A stretch of DNA of 64,000 nt from Stentor roeselii (Eukaryota > Ciliophora > Heterotrichea > Heterotrichida > Stentoridae): assembly GCA_006503475.1 (NCBI GenBank), contig RSEH01000082.1:1-64000 (forward strand), read 5' to 3'. The translations under genes were made by a program, and so were the position numbers. The notes beneath the pieces are model-generated. The model was not told the DNA's origin, made no database searches, and worked only from the letters and a program-made list of their open reading frames with translations. The first letter of the stretch is position 1. Each line of letters opens with the position of its first letter. Shown piece after piece: positions 52,901 to 62,183 of the stretch.

Positions 52901-53365
52901 ATAATCGAAACCTGTTTACATGTCACTCTGGTGATCTTGAATAAAACCTTAAAAGAAGAAAATCAAACAACTCATGGAATAGTTTTTTGTATCATTATTT
53001 GTTTATTTTTAGGTTTTACTTTCTGGTATAGTCCTTATAACTTTAAAAGACCTTTGGTATGTCATTGTGGGTTTATCGTTACTAGCTTGTGGGCTATCTT
53101 TACTTCGACAGTGTTTCATGGAATTGATCAGGTTAAAATTTGGATTGTTGTTGAGGTTATAGGGTTGATGGTCTTACTTATTTTAACGATTATCATTTTC
53201 AAGAGGTGTCCTGAAGTGCTTTACTCGGAAAAGGGAACTCATATCTCGAGTTTGTTTATTTTTCAATTTTGCAAGGACTATGATAAAAGATTGAAAAAAC
53301 TTGAAGAGATTGATTCTTTACCAGGGAATAAGTATATCATTTCAAATTCTCCTAGATATAGATAA
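49982..53365 (+). CDS. receptor-like protein, periplasmic-binding ectodomain and nine hydrophobic segments (copy 2)
   Basis: A 1127-aa protein, collinear with copy 1 over its full length with almost no gaps. The signal peptide is MRLEIFLKLQLIVALS. Shared blocks include ILKTQGLKYV, NYAV, LKLEAT-type ELVKLEATPEIFSSSR, FLNW.YHRDNF, EALYDVGYR, VSGSLIFAYRE and RMNRF.GC.GNVFF. The membrane part keeps HLLFLPCTSMI, CHKHCYKDY and THGIVFCIIICLFLGF, and the tail keeps LYSEKGT.ISSLFIFQFC. Differences are densest in the first ectodomain lobe, as expected if ligand choice has diverged. It has the same orientation as copy 1 and is followed by a decayed third copy. Confidence 0.82.
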   Translation: MRLEIFLKLQLIVALSIKDSLVLTSDSTPMGQLLLFPAEQVHNIQNLSFENAVKSIPYKNFLFLVDLTYSQSFNHLINSISSYFEVAYLSLFHIDSKSKKRLEVHMSPDQEFELILSLISFLGLDSFTVLSSSDWNDSRLAEKFKSKKNVKIFYYSDKITETAAESLVLKILKTQGLKYVVLIDSSSSLNRIEKYMEMKRWDKPGVVLIRTSRCTSDSQIIGTLQISEEGTEGSKTLFEYHYKSILNSINRIDNQLSTTFKSKISQSNILETLQKLSPISVNLINFKPESKKIGTFNLSSSSLNINSDILYPGNTSSWTLNPKSTIVLSIANGTHDPYYSSTNTYAAYLMNGANYAVLRSNKQEEIPKFEIKLNPNDCGLFWYDARWYTSCFSPLVHDIGIGLITTMFSESLKGNIYSLRSLNKIVPHVSPLGASPETNNQTTFPELVKLEATPEIFSSSRIVSMMALGYRDIIVIATNESALVSRYELYKSIIEKNGMRIVNDENSRFLNWNYHRDNFSLYEDLFHRVRKTRCTLVLIMTYNHGMVLEALYDVGYRQGEILYLADTGTLNILNNIPEPFLSKRIEMVSGSLIFAYREFVGDYGMKIKEELLEMFQEVTFMCMTFDTFSVFKEAIIYLLNVGADFENYEKLMKTIRMNRFTGCLGNVFFESNGNTRSSAQVLIQQIIYNSTDKTLRTIDIAYYNRFSSLLYDQFNEFEWPNGSMPPNYIPNPNCLAESKNEQESVEGKKILYLLSFGLFLTTALSGIFSYFRNRETFEVLERKIIISFEDMIFYSFFFLEFLQVIAMGPDQDVYKVLTDNINLFLSFDLEQYFTFKFERFWFMFYAILTLCAFWIPCSVIKLTKVDEYVPEIIRDNFKLYLNLFLYLIGHLLFLPCTSMILNIYSCYRGTGDDIQESYLKQDCHKHCYKDYHKNFAIIAYVILSFFLSLAIIIRPKFQHIFPSHHIKIKPLFLIIETCLHVTLVILNKTLKEENQTTHGIVFCIIICLFLGFTFWYSPYNFKRPLVCHCGFIVTSLWAIFTSTVFHGIDQVKIWIVVEVIGLMVLLILTIIIFKRCPEVLYSEKGTHISSLFIFQFCKDYDKRLKKLEEIDSLPGNKYIISNSPRYR

Positions 53366-53699
53366 ATCAATTTAATAAGAACTTATCTTGTTAGAATTTT
53401 TATATCTTATAACTGATAATTACAGAATTATTGCAGATTAAGTTGATATTGATTATCAATAAGAATTACACTTTTTGAAGGTTAGGTGCTAAAATTAAGA
53501 CCTTATAGTAAACATTTCTTATTGATTATGTGACAGGATAATTTTTCAATTTAATACTTAAAAGTTTCTAATTTACTCCGAGATTTAGTCGTTGTTAAAG
53601 CCAGTATAAAATTCAATGCTTACTAAGTTTACAATGTAGCTAACGAAACCATAAAATGAACCAATACACACCTTAGTAATAATTTTCAATTCACCAATG
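53366..53699. other. spacer before the receptor relic
   Basis: AT-rich with no clear coding sequence; may hold unrecognisable 5' parts of the relic. Confidence 0.4.
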
Positions 53700-54470
53700 G
53701 GAATACTAACTTGATGCAATTTTAACGATTTTTATAACTTGGGTCTTTTCGCTGTTGTTAAATTGCATGGATTGAGAATTTCCAGAATTAAGTCATTAAG
53801 CAAGTTTAGGCCACTTTGAACAACTTTTTATATTTATTTGGCATCATTTGTTATTCCAGCACTTCAATGATTTTCAACATTTTTCCTATAGAGCCATTGA
53901 GGTAGGCTTGGAAGATTATTTTTGAGGCTGGATAGTCGAAAGCATAGCTATCTAGATATAGAAAAAATTAAATAGCTTCTTAAATCATTCTCACTTTTAT
54001 ATAGTAAGAATAACAACACCTTTCATTATGATTTCAAATTAATCAAATCTCTTGCTTTAGTGGTCTGGACAATTTTAGTTTTTTTTACATTTTCAATAAA
54101 ACTTAAAATTTAAAATCAGACATCGCATGGAATTGTTCTTTGCCTAATTTTAGCATTTTTTAGAGTTTAATCACTTTTATAACCTAAAAATTAAAAGGCT
54201 CTGATTTGTGCCTGCAGATTAATTAAAGAAAATATTTTGGACTATATGAAAAAATTCAGATATGGATTATTGAAATACTATGACTGTTATTTCGTGATTA
54301 TGTTTAATATTTCGATATTGTCCTGAAATTCTTGATAAAAAATCGAAATTTCTAATCTTATCATTTTTCAGCTATCCAAAAGTATAAAAACACTTGAATA
54401 AAGTTTAGATATGCACTAATTATCAGAAAATAAGTATGTTATTCAAGTATTTTCGGAAGAATGAATAATT
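53700..54470 (+). pseudogene. decayed third receptor copy (membrane region only)
   Basis: Plus-strand pieces follow the order of the C-terminal third of the two intact receptors. AVVKLHGLRISRIKSLSKF (about 53750) corresponds to SVIKLTHADF and on. FYIYLASFVIPAL (about 53828) corresponds to LYLYLIGHLLFLP. RLDSRKHSYLDIE (about 53927) corresponds to KQDCRKHCYK. NQTSHGIVLCLILAFF (about 54113) corresponds to NQTTHGIVFCIIICLF. LSENKYVIQ (about 54420) corresponds to LAENKYAIPE at the very C-terminus. Many stops and frame changes intervene and the ectodomain is gone. Confidence 0.82.
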
Positions 54471-55035
54471 AGAATTAGATAATAGTTGAAATTTTTATTT
54501 TTAATCTAAACAAGATTACTTTAATAGGTTTTTTACTTAGAAATCTTGGAGTTTTAGAATAGAAATATAAACTTACTATAAAATTCTTGAATTTGTATCT
54601 GATATTTCGAAGTTCTTGAAAGAGGTAAAATTTACTGCCAGACTATTTGAAATCAATTAATTATCACAAAAAACATATCCTCTCTATTTCAAGACTTTAA
54701 AATCCAGAGAAAATCCTTTGATTTACCCACCAAAATGATATTTCCATAATCTTAATTTAAGTCTTTTAAAATGCATTTTCTTACAAATTGAATAAAGCAT
54801 TATTATACTAATTAAAATCCATCGTTCTATTTCCCCTTATTTCAAACCTTCTAATACCAAATTTAAATCTAAAACCCCCAAAACTTTATAAAAAAGATAA
54901 AAAATTGCATTCTATCAAAAATAATTTTATCCAAACTTCCAAAAATTATCTGCAAAAAAAGATCTTATCTCAAAGCTCGAAAATCCCCTTTTTTTCCTCA
55001 TCAACACTAAAATCTTCTAACAATTCAAATAATTA
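54471..55035. other. AT-rich spacer
   Basis: 565 bp without recognisable genes; the promoter of the first four-helix gene should lie at the right end. Confidence 0.45.
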
Positions 55036-55701
55036 ATGTCTGAAAGCCTTCTATGCTAGTATTTTCTACACAGTTTCTCCCCACAAGACTATTTATTATC
55101 CAAGATAATGTACGACACATCAAGACTCTTTGTTCTCCTTATAATGATCTACTTCAGCACAATGGTCTCTGAAGGTCCTTTGCTTCTTATTCACTACTAC
55201 CTGAGTAATCTTTAAAAAGATTTAGTGTTTTTTACGATACCCTTTTTTTTCTCTACCAAGCTGATTCTCCAAATACGTTTCGATATAAACTGCAAGGGAA
55301 GTATTAAGAATATGCTGAAATTTCAATACGGAATCTTAATCTTTTGGCCACTCGATATTTTGACTTGTGTCATTTGCACTTGGGCCTTGGGCCAGAGTCT
55401 CATTAGGATCTGTGTTGATGTTTGTCTTGTATTCATAGGAATGGTCTGGGAACTTTTCTTTACTTTTATGGCTCGGAAACTTGTAAGGATTGAAGAAACT
55501 GGAGTTTTTTATAGTCTTGAAAATCAGGGAGTCAAGATTGAAGATAGTAGAGCTATTCAAGGAAATGATAATGTTACTTTTGTCATTGAGACAGTTTTAG
55601 CACAAACTGTTGAAGGATGGCCGGTGAAGAGCTCACAAGAAGCTTATTGTGAAGAAAACAAGGTCGAAGTTCAAGATTTCACGGGAATCCCTAAAGAATA
55701 A
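55036..55701 (+). CDS. four-helix membrane protein (tandem copy 1)
   Basis: Three exons give a 211-aa protein: MSESLLCYFSPQDYLLSKIM, then hydrophobic segments near residues 22-40, 52-68, 88-106 and 110-130. A soluble C-terminal half follows (KLVRIEETGVFYSLE, and a final VEVQDFTGIPKE). The ATG at 55036 is chosen because the 22-codon-early start is conserved in the neighbouring paralogue together with both intron positions. No family recognised. It is probably a small membrane protein of ciliates or heterotrichs only. Its neighbour is a tandem duplicate with the same exon lengths (23 and 131 nt). Confidence 0.78.
55059..55073 (+). other. 15-nt intron 1 of four-helix copy 1
   Basis: GTATTTTCTACACAG, splitting a Tyr codon (TA|T). 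The paralogue has an intron at the identical position. Confidence 0.88.
55205..55219 (+). other. 15-nt intron 2 of four-helix copy 1
   Basis: GTAATCTTTAAAAAG, splitting an Asn codon (A|AT). The unspliced frame reaches a TAA inside the intron. Confidence 0.9.
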
Positions 55702-56417
55702 AGATAAATTAGTTTTAGTTTATAGGCTTATTTTTTTTAATATGATCACAGTAGTATTGTTATTTTTCCGTTTGTAACAACAAAACTATATAAGTGAATA
55801 AGATTCACTTGCAAATCTTTAATTGAATCATAGAATGATTTCAACAATAAATACTTTAAGAGATATTAAATTTTGAATCCATTATTGATTAAGCAATTTA
55901 GATTAGTTTAAAATATCACCTATCCAGATTATAAAAAAATAAACAATTTTCCCATAGAAATTTTCGTAAGATTATCCAAGAATTCACAATACATGATTTA
56001 ACCTAAAGCGAAAAATTTGAAAGAAATAATTATTAAATACCTAATCAAATAAGAAAACCATTTAAATTTTTATATTTTTGATACATAAGCCTAAAGCTAT
56101 AACAAAACTAATAAAGACAAAAATATAAAATTCCATATTTTCGAAGTTCTTTTGAAAAATGATCTAATAAATATAAATTGTAGATGATCATGTTATGAGC
56201 TTTATTAAGCTTGAATTGTATTCCTTTGATAATTTTTAGCTTATTCTTCAAAATTTAGAAAGGAAATAGTTTAAAGCCCCAGCTTCATTAATAAAAATCA
56301 AAAACTTTTTTTCAATAATTCATGTCTTGCTTTAAAATCATAAATACTCCAAATTAATTTGTATTTTTCTAAAAAATCATAGAAATTTCAATATCGATGT
56401 CTTCCGATTAGCAATAA
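55702..56417. other. 0.7-kb spacer between the tandem four-helix genes
   Basis: AT-rich with stops in all frames. Nothing recognised. Confidence 0.5.
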
Positions 56418-57089
56418 ATGTCAAACTTCTTCCTATGCTAGTAAAGCTTACTTAGTAAATCCCCTCAAGACTACCTTGAGTCTAAAATCCTGTTCGATTC
56501 TTCAAAGATATTTTTCTGTTCAGTGTTAATCTTCATAAACACAAAAATTTCGATAGACTTTGTTCAGATCGCCCACTACAGCATAAGTAACCTAAAAATA
56601 GACTTGTTTTTTTTTACTCTGTCAGTTTGCTTTTCATCTAGAATGGGCAGATTGATTCGATCAGGAAAAAAATGCGAAAAGTCTTTAAAATATTTTCTTC
56701 TACACCAATATTTGTTGTTTATCTTCTGGGCTGTCGACATTCCACTTTATTTATCACTGATCTGGATTATTCAAAGAGACGTAATTCGCTTTACCTTGGA
56801 AGCTGGACTCATTGTTTTGGCCTGTCCTTGGGAAGTCTATTCCCTATTCCTTACTCGAAAAATGGTAAAATCTGAGAAAAGTGGAGAATTTTATGTTTTT
56901 GATCGACCTGGGCAGAAGATAGTGCAGGGACAAATGCCTAATCCTAATTTAAATATCACGACTTATATTGAATCTGTCTTTGTGGAAGAAAAACCGGCCT
57001 GGCCTGCGAAAGAAGTATGTCAAAATTCTACAAATGTCCCACCTCCAAATTTAGAGATCGAGATTCAAGACTTTAGTCAGGTTAAATAG
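56418..57089 (+). CDS. four-helix membrane protein (tandem copy 2)
   Basis: Three exons give a 213-aa protein: MSNFFLCYKSPQDYLESKIL, then helices matching copy 1 (LIFINTK, HYSINLFFFTLSV, LLFIFWAVDIPLYLS, LEAGLIVLACPWEVYSLFLTRK). The soluble half keeps KMVKSEKSGEFYVFD and ends EIEIQDFSQVK. Exon 1 (23 nt) and exon 2 (131 nt) have the same lengths as in copy 1. The second intron contains no stop and is a multiple of three, so an unspliced transcript would add five residues (SNLKI/D region). Function unknown. Confidence 0.78.
56441..56455 (+). other. 15-nt intron 1 of four-helix copy 2
   Basis: GTAAAGCTTACTTAG after CTATGCTA, the same split Tyr codon as in copy 1. Confidence 0.9.
56587..56601 (+). 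other. 15-nt intron 2 of four-helix copy 2 (no in-frame stop)
   Basis: GTAACCTAAAAATAG. It lies at the same position as intron 2 of copy 1, but in the reading frame it spells sense codons only, so it is invisible to an open-frame search. Confidence 0.82.
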
Positions 57090-57406
57090 TTATTTTTTAT
57101 TCCTGGATTAATAGACTTTGAATTTATGAAAAGGCGAAGAATTGAATATTTTAAATATAAATAATTTTTTAGACATGAATGACATGAAAAAATTAAAAAT
57201 ATCTAGATCTCTATATAAAAAATCACGAATTAAACGTGAATTTCTAAAAACTATTAAAATTTATCATGATGCATGATCTCCCTATTCCCAAACAATAAAA
57301 ACCTTCTATTCACTAAGATAAAATTAAAAGATCTAACACCCTGAACTCTTTTTCTAATTAATCCCAACACTCTCTAAAATAATCCAAAATAAAAACCATT
57401 CCCAAA
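57090..57406. other. AT-rich spacer before the scaffold gene
   Basis: 317 bp; terminator of copy 2 and promoter of the Ank/EF-hand gene expected. No recognisable element. Confidence 0.45.
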
Positions 57407-60400
57407 ATGCAAGATCCAGAATCCTCCAAACGTCACGTGCTCGAAAAATTCAAGAAAAAAGGTCTGCACCACCTAACCCTCGAAGAGCTTGCAATAACCC
57501 AGATCTCTCCCAACTGGTCAGAAGAATTCAAAGCCGCCACAAATGAAGACTGGTCCACCTACCAAGAAAAGGTCTCAGACCGTCTATCCCGGGCAAAGTT
57601 TAACTTAAAGTGGTTAAGTCGCGAGCAGTCCTCAAGTTTCAGCAACTTATTCTCAGTAGTCCTTCGCGGAGACCTAAAGATGTTAGAAGATTACATCAGG
57701 ATCAACGACCTTAAAGCTTGCAAGCAAGCAGTAGACGACTCTAAAAAAACATGTCTTCACATCGCCTGTCGTGAAGGCCATTCAGACATCGTCGAGTACC
57801 TCGTAAATCACGGCTGGTCCTTAGAAGCCCGGGACAAGCTTCTTTCAACTCCATTGCACTTGGCCTGCACTTCAGGACATTCGCACATCACAGGTTTCTT
57901 GCTTTTAAAAGGTGCTGACCCTCGCGCTCGCGATAGTCTTGGAAGAAACTCTTTACTTTTCGCGGTTTGTTCTCAGTCCACTGAGACTGTCGAGGTCCTG
58001 TTGAAGAAAGACCCGAGTTTAATTGAGTCAAAGGACTATTCAGGGCGAAGTGCTTTGCACTTCGCAGTTTTCAATCCACATCAACGACAGGTGGACATTT
58101 TAAGGACTTTGCTCGAAGCGGGAATACCTGTCGACGTCCCTGACACTGAGATGAAGACCCCCATGCACCATGCCTGTGAAGCTTCAAAGCCGAGAGGCAT
58201 CAGACTGTTGATCAAGTGGGGAGCGAACTTGTCAGCACGAGATAAAACAGGAAAAACGCCGTATGACCTGGCTTCGAATCCTAATATTAAACAACTGGTC
58301 AGTCTTTATTCAAAAACAAAGGCTGAAGATGCGAAAGCTTCAAGATTATCTTCGGAAAAACTCCCTATGATCAAGACGAAAGTTTCAGAAAATCGACAAA
58401 ATACGCCCGTCATGCCTGCATCTGCAGGGGAAAATCAAAGTCAAATATTTGGACAGAGTCAAGTCGGCTTTAAGGAAAAATTGTTGGCGCTTTTGAGAAA
58501 GGTTCAGGAAACTGGAGTTCAGGCTAATCAACATATTAAGAAACCAAGTCTTTACTCGGGGTCTTGGGTGGAAGGGGTTTTGACTACTGCCGCCTTGCAT
58601 AATGAACTTTCTTCTGTTCCTTCTAGTGAAGCTGTGATAAAGGTCTTTAATGTTCTTTTTCCTTACCCGAAAACACTTCCTAGTCCTCAAGAAGATGAAA
58701 TGGCAGGACTTGATTTCTTCGGTCCTGGAACTTATAAAACTCCTCGGCAGGAAGCGATTTATATTCAAGATGATGGAAAAGTCATTCGTCTTCAAAATCA
58801 ACTGGATTCTGCAGAACAGAATATTAGAGACTTGCAACAGATGCTCATGGGAAAAGACTCAATTATACAAGAACTACAAAATGCTTTAAAAGGAAAATCT
58901 AATGAATTAATGATTTCTCAAGAATTAGTTCATGATCTGCGAGACAAGCTCGCAGATGCACTTCGACAAGCACCTACTGTTGAAGAGGTCCGTGCAAGGG
59001 AAATGGAAAAACAAAGACTCATTGAAACTATCAAAAGTCTTCAGGTGAAACTTGAGGAAGGGGAAAAAAGAGCGAAAGACTTGAAAGGACTCTCGGAAAG
59101 TCTTAAAGTTGAATTAGAGGCAAGACCTAATCGAAGTGAAGTGGAAGCGTTGAAGGAAAGTATCAAAATTTTACAGGCTGATGATAGAAACTTGAGGTTT
59201 AAAGCTGGGCAAATATTTTTAAGTGCTCTTGAAAGTGAGGACCTTGAAGACTCAGCTGCTCCTCAGGGACATCTGCAGGATGATGAGGTTTTGAAGAGAC
59301 TTGAAAGAGCTCTTAGCAATAATCCACCTTCTTTTAAACAGAGACTTGTTGATGCTGATGGGAATAAGGATGGGAAGGTTACTAAAGGTGAACTTGCTAA
59401 GGTTGTTGGAACTCTTATGCTACCTCCTCAAGACATTATAGTTCTCCTTCGAATTTCCGGTTTTCGTAAAGGAGTAGCAAATGTAAGCATCGAGTCAATA
59501 TCAACGATCTACTCCTCACGTGAGCAGCGTAAAGAAAACCTCGAAAACTTATTATTCGGTAAACTAGTTGAATGTTTCGCAAAGAGCAACATGACGATAG
59601 ACCAAGCATTTGACTACCTGGACGTGAACGACGACGGTCTAATAAATTTTCAGGAACTTTCATCAGTCTGCGAAACTCTTCACCTGAACTTAAACCGAGA
59701 AGACCGGCACGCATTATTCGCAGTTCTCGACTCGGACCACAACGGGACGATTTCCTTAGAAGAGCTGAAAAGTCGACTGGAAAGCGCTCCACAATTGCCG
59801 AAACAAGCAAGAGTGAGTAGAACAAGTTTATCTGGAATAGCAGCACGACTTCCAAACAGTAGATATGATGAAGGAAAAGATCCGACTCCAGCCTCTTCTG
59901 TCATCGAAGAGCCAGCCGATTTAAAAACAAATCCTCAAAAGCCTTCAAAGCCATTAGAATCCGAGACCAGAACAGACCCTCAAGAAAAGTCCAAAACCGT
60001 GAAAAGACTAAGCGGTAGTCTCGTAGTCGGTCTAGTGAGAGGCAAAGGTCTAGGTCCAGGTTCTATTTTCTGCCAAGTGCGTATCGAGGGTGCTGAAAAA
60101 AGTTTAAAGACTCCAGCCTTGCAAGGTCCAGACCCAGACTGGAAGTACAAAGGAAGACTAAGACTCTACGACACAAGCACCACCCTTGTCGGCACTGAAG
60201 TAGTCGTCGAGGTCTTCAACGACAAAGGTCTTCAAGGCGCTGCCCATGCGGGGTGGACCTCAACTTTAGACTTCCCAAACTCCTGGGCAGTGAAGTCCGA
60301 ATTCCCAGTGCAAGAGCCAAACGGGCGAAAAAAAGGTTCAGTCTTCGTCCACCTGATGTGGTGTCCGAAAGACTCTGTCCGTGTAGAAGGCGCAGGAGTT

Positions 60401-61651
60401 CTTTCAGTCCAAGTTGAGTCCTTTGCAGGGTTTCCAAAGGCGCTTTTACAGTTTTCCATTTCTGATTTGAATGTTTTCACACCTTTAGAAAAGCAAGCGG
60501 TTACCTTGATTAAGGACTTGACTTTGAAGCCGAATGAACCTGTGCCTAGTTTGAAGTGCTCGATTTTAAATGCTAGTACTCGAGAACTTATTTTATGGAG
60601 AAACCTTAGCATTGAAGTCGCACTTGCGCAAAAAGGATGGACTAATGCTCTTAGTGTTCCTTTGAATGGAGGGTATTCTCTTGCACTCAAGTTTTTGTGG
60701 ACTCCTCAAACAGCAGAGGAAGAAAATAGACTGAAAGCTGTTATTAAGATTCAGGCTATGTTTAGAGGGATGAAAGCTAGGAAGGACTTCCCTCTTATGA
60801 GGAAAAAATCAAGAGTTTTAGCGAAAAAAGTACTGAAAAGAGATAAGGATTATTTTTTTGTTAGTCTTCTGGGAAGAGATGATGATTTTTTGCTTCAACT
60901 TCATGAAGTCTCTAATGAACTTCCTATGTATGAAGTCATTTCTGAACTTCCTGTTCAAAAACAACCTGTTAATGAACTTCTTGAAAATCTTTCAGTAAAT
61001 GAGGCAAAAGAAATCGTTTTACAGTCGGTCTTACCTGAAACAACCGGTTCTCTTGGAATAGAAATCGTTTCTTGCAGTACAAGTTTCAAATGCTTCACCC
61101 GAATCGAACACGGCAAAGAATATGTTCATACAAAAGCTGGACCACCTTGGGGAATGAAGGTCATGATGCCAGCAATCACTTTTTCTCAGTTCAAACCTCT
61201 GAAGTTCACAGTGATCAGTGTAGAGAAAAGAGAAGAAGTCGCCATGGGACTCGTCGACTGGCAGGAAGCTTTAAAAAACAATGAAAAATGGACTAATGAA
61301 AAAATTTTTGATATTGGGAAAATTTCAGCTTGTCTTAAATTTTTCTGGACAGGAAAAAAACAACCGCAAGTTGTTCAGCTGGAAAAAGTGGAAGAAGGGA
61401 TTAAGAAAAAAAGTGTCAAGAAACTTGTTGGGCGAAAAGGGATCTGTAGGAATAAAAAGTACTTCTTGCTTAGTTTGTTTGAAACAGCAGGAATTGTTGA
61501 GATTCAACTTCATTCTGCGTCGGACCCGAAGGTTCCGATGTATCAGGTTATTGATAGTGTTAGCTTGAGACCTGGACAAGATTTGCAGAAGGTTATTCAA
61601 ACTTTGCAGGTGAGTAGAGATAACAAGTTGATTATAGAAAAAGGATTTTAA
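57407..61651 (+). CDS. large scaffold: ankyrin repeats, coiled coil, three EF-hands, C2-like, IQ
   Basis: A 1414-aa protein. About six ankyrin repeats cover residues 77-290 (KTCLHIACREGHSDIVEYLV, STPLHLACTSGHSHITGFLL). A long coiled coil follows at about 465-600. EF-hand loops start at about 650 (DGNKDGKVTKGE), 739 (DVNDDGLINFQE) and 777 (DSDHNGTISLEE). All three have the residues for Ca binding. A C2-like sandwich covers about 868-990, with a second related fold after it. An IQ motif lies near 1112 (IQAMFRGMKARK). The C-terminal 270 residues carry two diverged copies of a module (RDKDYFFVSLLGRDDDFLLQ and NKKYFLLSLFETAGIVEIQ). A Ca2+- and calmodulin-responsive scaffold, perhaps at the cortex or cilia, is inferred. 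Confidence 0.88.
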   Translation: MQDPESSKRHVLEKFKKKGLHHLTLEELAITQISPNWSEEFKAATNEDWSTYQEKVSDRLSRAKFNLKWLSREQSSSFSNLFSVVLRGDLKMLEDYIRINDLKACKQAVDDSKKTCLHIACREGHSDIVEYLVNHGWSLEARDKLLSTPLHLACTSGHSHITGFLLLKGADPRARDSLGRNSLLFAVCSQSTETVEVLLKKDPSLIESKDYSGRSALHFAVFNPHQRQVDILRTLLEAGIPVDVPDTEMKTPMHHACEASKPRGIRLLIKWGANLSARDKTGKTPYDLASNPNIKQLVSLYSKTKAEDAKASRLSSEKLPMIKTKVSENRQNTPVMPASAGENQSQIFGQSQVGFKEKLLALLRKVQETGVQANQHIKKPSLYSGSWVEGVLTTAALHNELSSVPSSEAVIKVFNVLFPYPKTLPSPQEDEMAGLDFFGPGTYKTPRQEAIYIQDDGKVIRLQNQLDSAEQNIRDLQQMLMGKDSIIQELQNALKGKSNELMISQELVHDLRDKLADALRQAPTVEEVRAREMEKQRLIETIKSLQVKLEEGEKRAKDLKGLSESLKVELEARPNRSEVEALKESIKILQADDRNLRFKAGQIFLSALESEDLEDSAAPQGHLQDDEVLKRLERALSNNPPSFKQRLVDADGNKDGKVTKGELAKVVGTLMLPPQDIIVLLRISGFRKGVANVSIESISTIYSSREQRKENLENLLFGKLVECFAKSNMTIDQAFDYLDVNDDGLINFQELSSVCETLHLNLNREDRHALFAVLDSDHNGTISLEELKSRLESAPQLPKQARVSRTSLSGIAARLPNSRYDEGKDPTPASSVIEEPADLKTNPQKPSKPLESETRTDPQEKSKTVKRLSGSLVVGLVRGKGLGPGSIFCQVRIEGAEKSLKTPALQGPDPDWKYKGRLRLYDTSTTLVGTEVVVEVFNDKGLQGAAHAGWTSTLDFPNSWAVKSEFPVQEPNGRKKGSVFVHLMWCPKDSVRVEGAGVLSVQVESFAGFPKALLQFSISDLNVFTPLEKQAVTLIKDLTLKPNEPVPSLKCSILNASTRELILWRNLSIEVALAQKGWTNALSVPLNGGYSLALKFLWTPQTAEEENRLKAVIKIQAMFRGMKARKDFPLMRKKSRVLAKKVLKRDKDYFFVSLLGRDDDFLLQLHEVSNELPMYEVISELPVQKQPVNELLENLSVNEAKEIVLQSVLPETTGSLGIEIVSCSTSFKCFTRIEHGKEYVHTKAGPPWGMKVMMPAITFSQFKPLKFTVISVEKREEVAMGLVDWQEALKNNEKWTNEKIFDIGKISACLKFFWTGKKQPQVVQLEKVEEGIKKKSVKKLVGRKGICRNKKYFLLSLFETAGIVEIQLHSASDPKVPMYQVIDSVSLRPGQDLQKVIQTLQVSRDNKLIIEKGF

Positions 61652-61710
61652 TGTATTAAAGATATAGTAAGTTTTTGGGTTTAGTTTATTTTCCATTCGT
61701 TTTAGATAAA

Positions 61711-62166
61711 ATGTACATGTTTCAAAAGCCTTCGCTGAAAAGCCCACAAGTCAGCTACTCGCGTTCAAAGGAGCTATCCAGTACCTTCCACCACCGACTT
61801 CAAGACAAGACCTTATACAACTCCGCGAACTACAACGTGTTTCTCTACAAAAATGCTCCAAACCGAGGACCGACTCCAATAAAAGCTCCAACAAACAAGT
61901 CAACCGGTGGTTTTCTCAGTCCCGAAAAGACCGAAGAAGTGAAAATGTTAACCCGGATCGCAAAATCCTACTCAAACATTCCTTTCCCCAAGCGTAAAGA
62001 GCTTATAAACGAAGGTTCCCGAGCTCCAATCCGTCTACAAACGACCCTTCCCCAAATGACAACATCCAAAGTGCGTAAAATTCCTTTTATCCTAAACGAC
62101 TTCCACATTCGCGAGACAAACTCAGGCTTCGCACGAAACGACTTAGGAGGTTTTTTCACTAGATAA
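61711..62166 (+). CDS. small basic protein
   Basis: A 151-aa, Lys/Arg/Pro-rich protein without clear secondary structure. It begins MYMFQKPSLKSPQVSYSR and ends FHIRETNSGFARNDLGGFFT(R), a tail resembling short motifs of ciliary microtubule-inner proteins; that resemblance is weak and only suggestive. ATG 61711 is preferred; an in-frame TTG lies upstream at 61675. It is 59 bp after the scaffold gene and 17 bp before the next gene. Confidence 0.6.
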   Translation: MYMFQKPSLKSPQVSYSRSKELSSTFHHRLQDKTLYNSANYNVFLYKNAPNRGPTPIKAPTNKSTGGFLSPEKTEEVKMLTRIAKSYSNIPFPKRKELINEGSRAPIRLQTTLPQMTTSKVRKIPFILNDFHIRETNSGFARNDLGGFFTR

Positions 62167-62183
62167 GCGGATAATTCTAAAAA

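Noticed and set aside
56523-57089. Start of four-helix copy 2 at a GTG or at a CTG aligned with an internal Met of copy 1
   Set aside because: An upstream ATG (56418) plus a 15-nt intron gives the same N-terminus as the paralogue, so no unusual start codon is needed.
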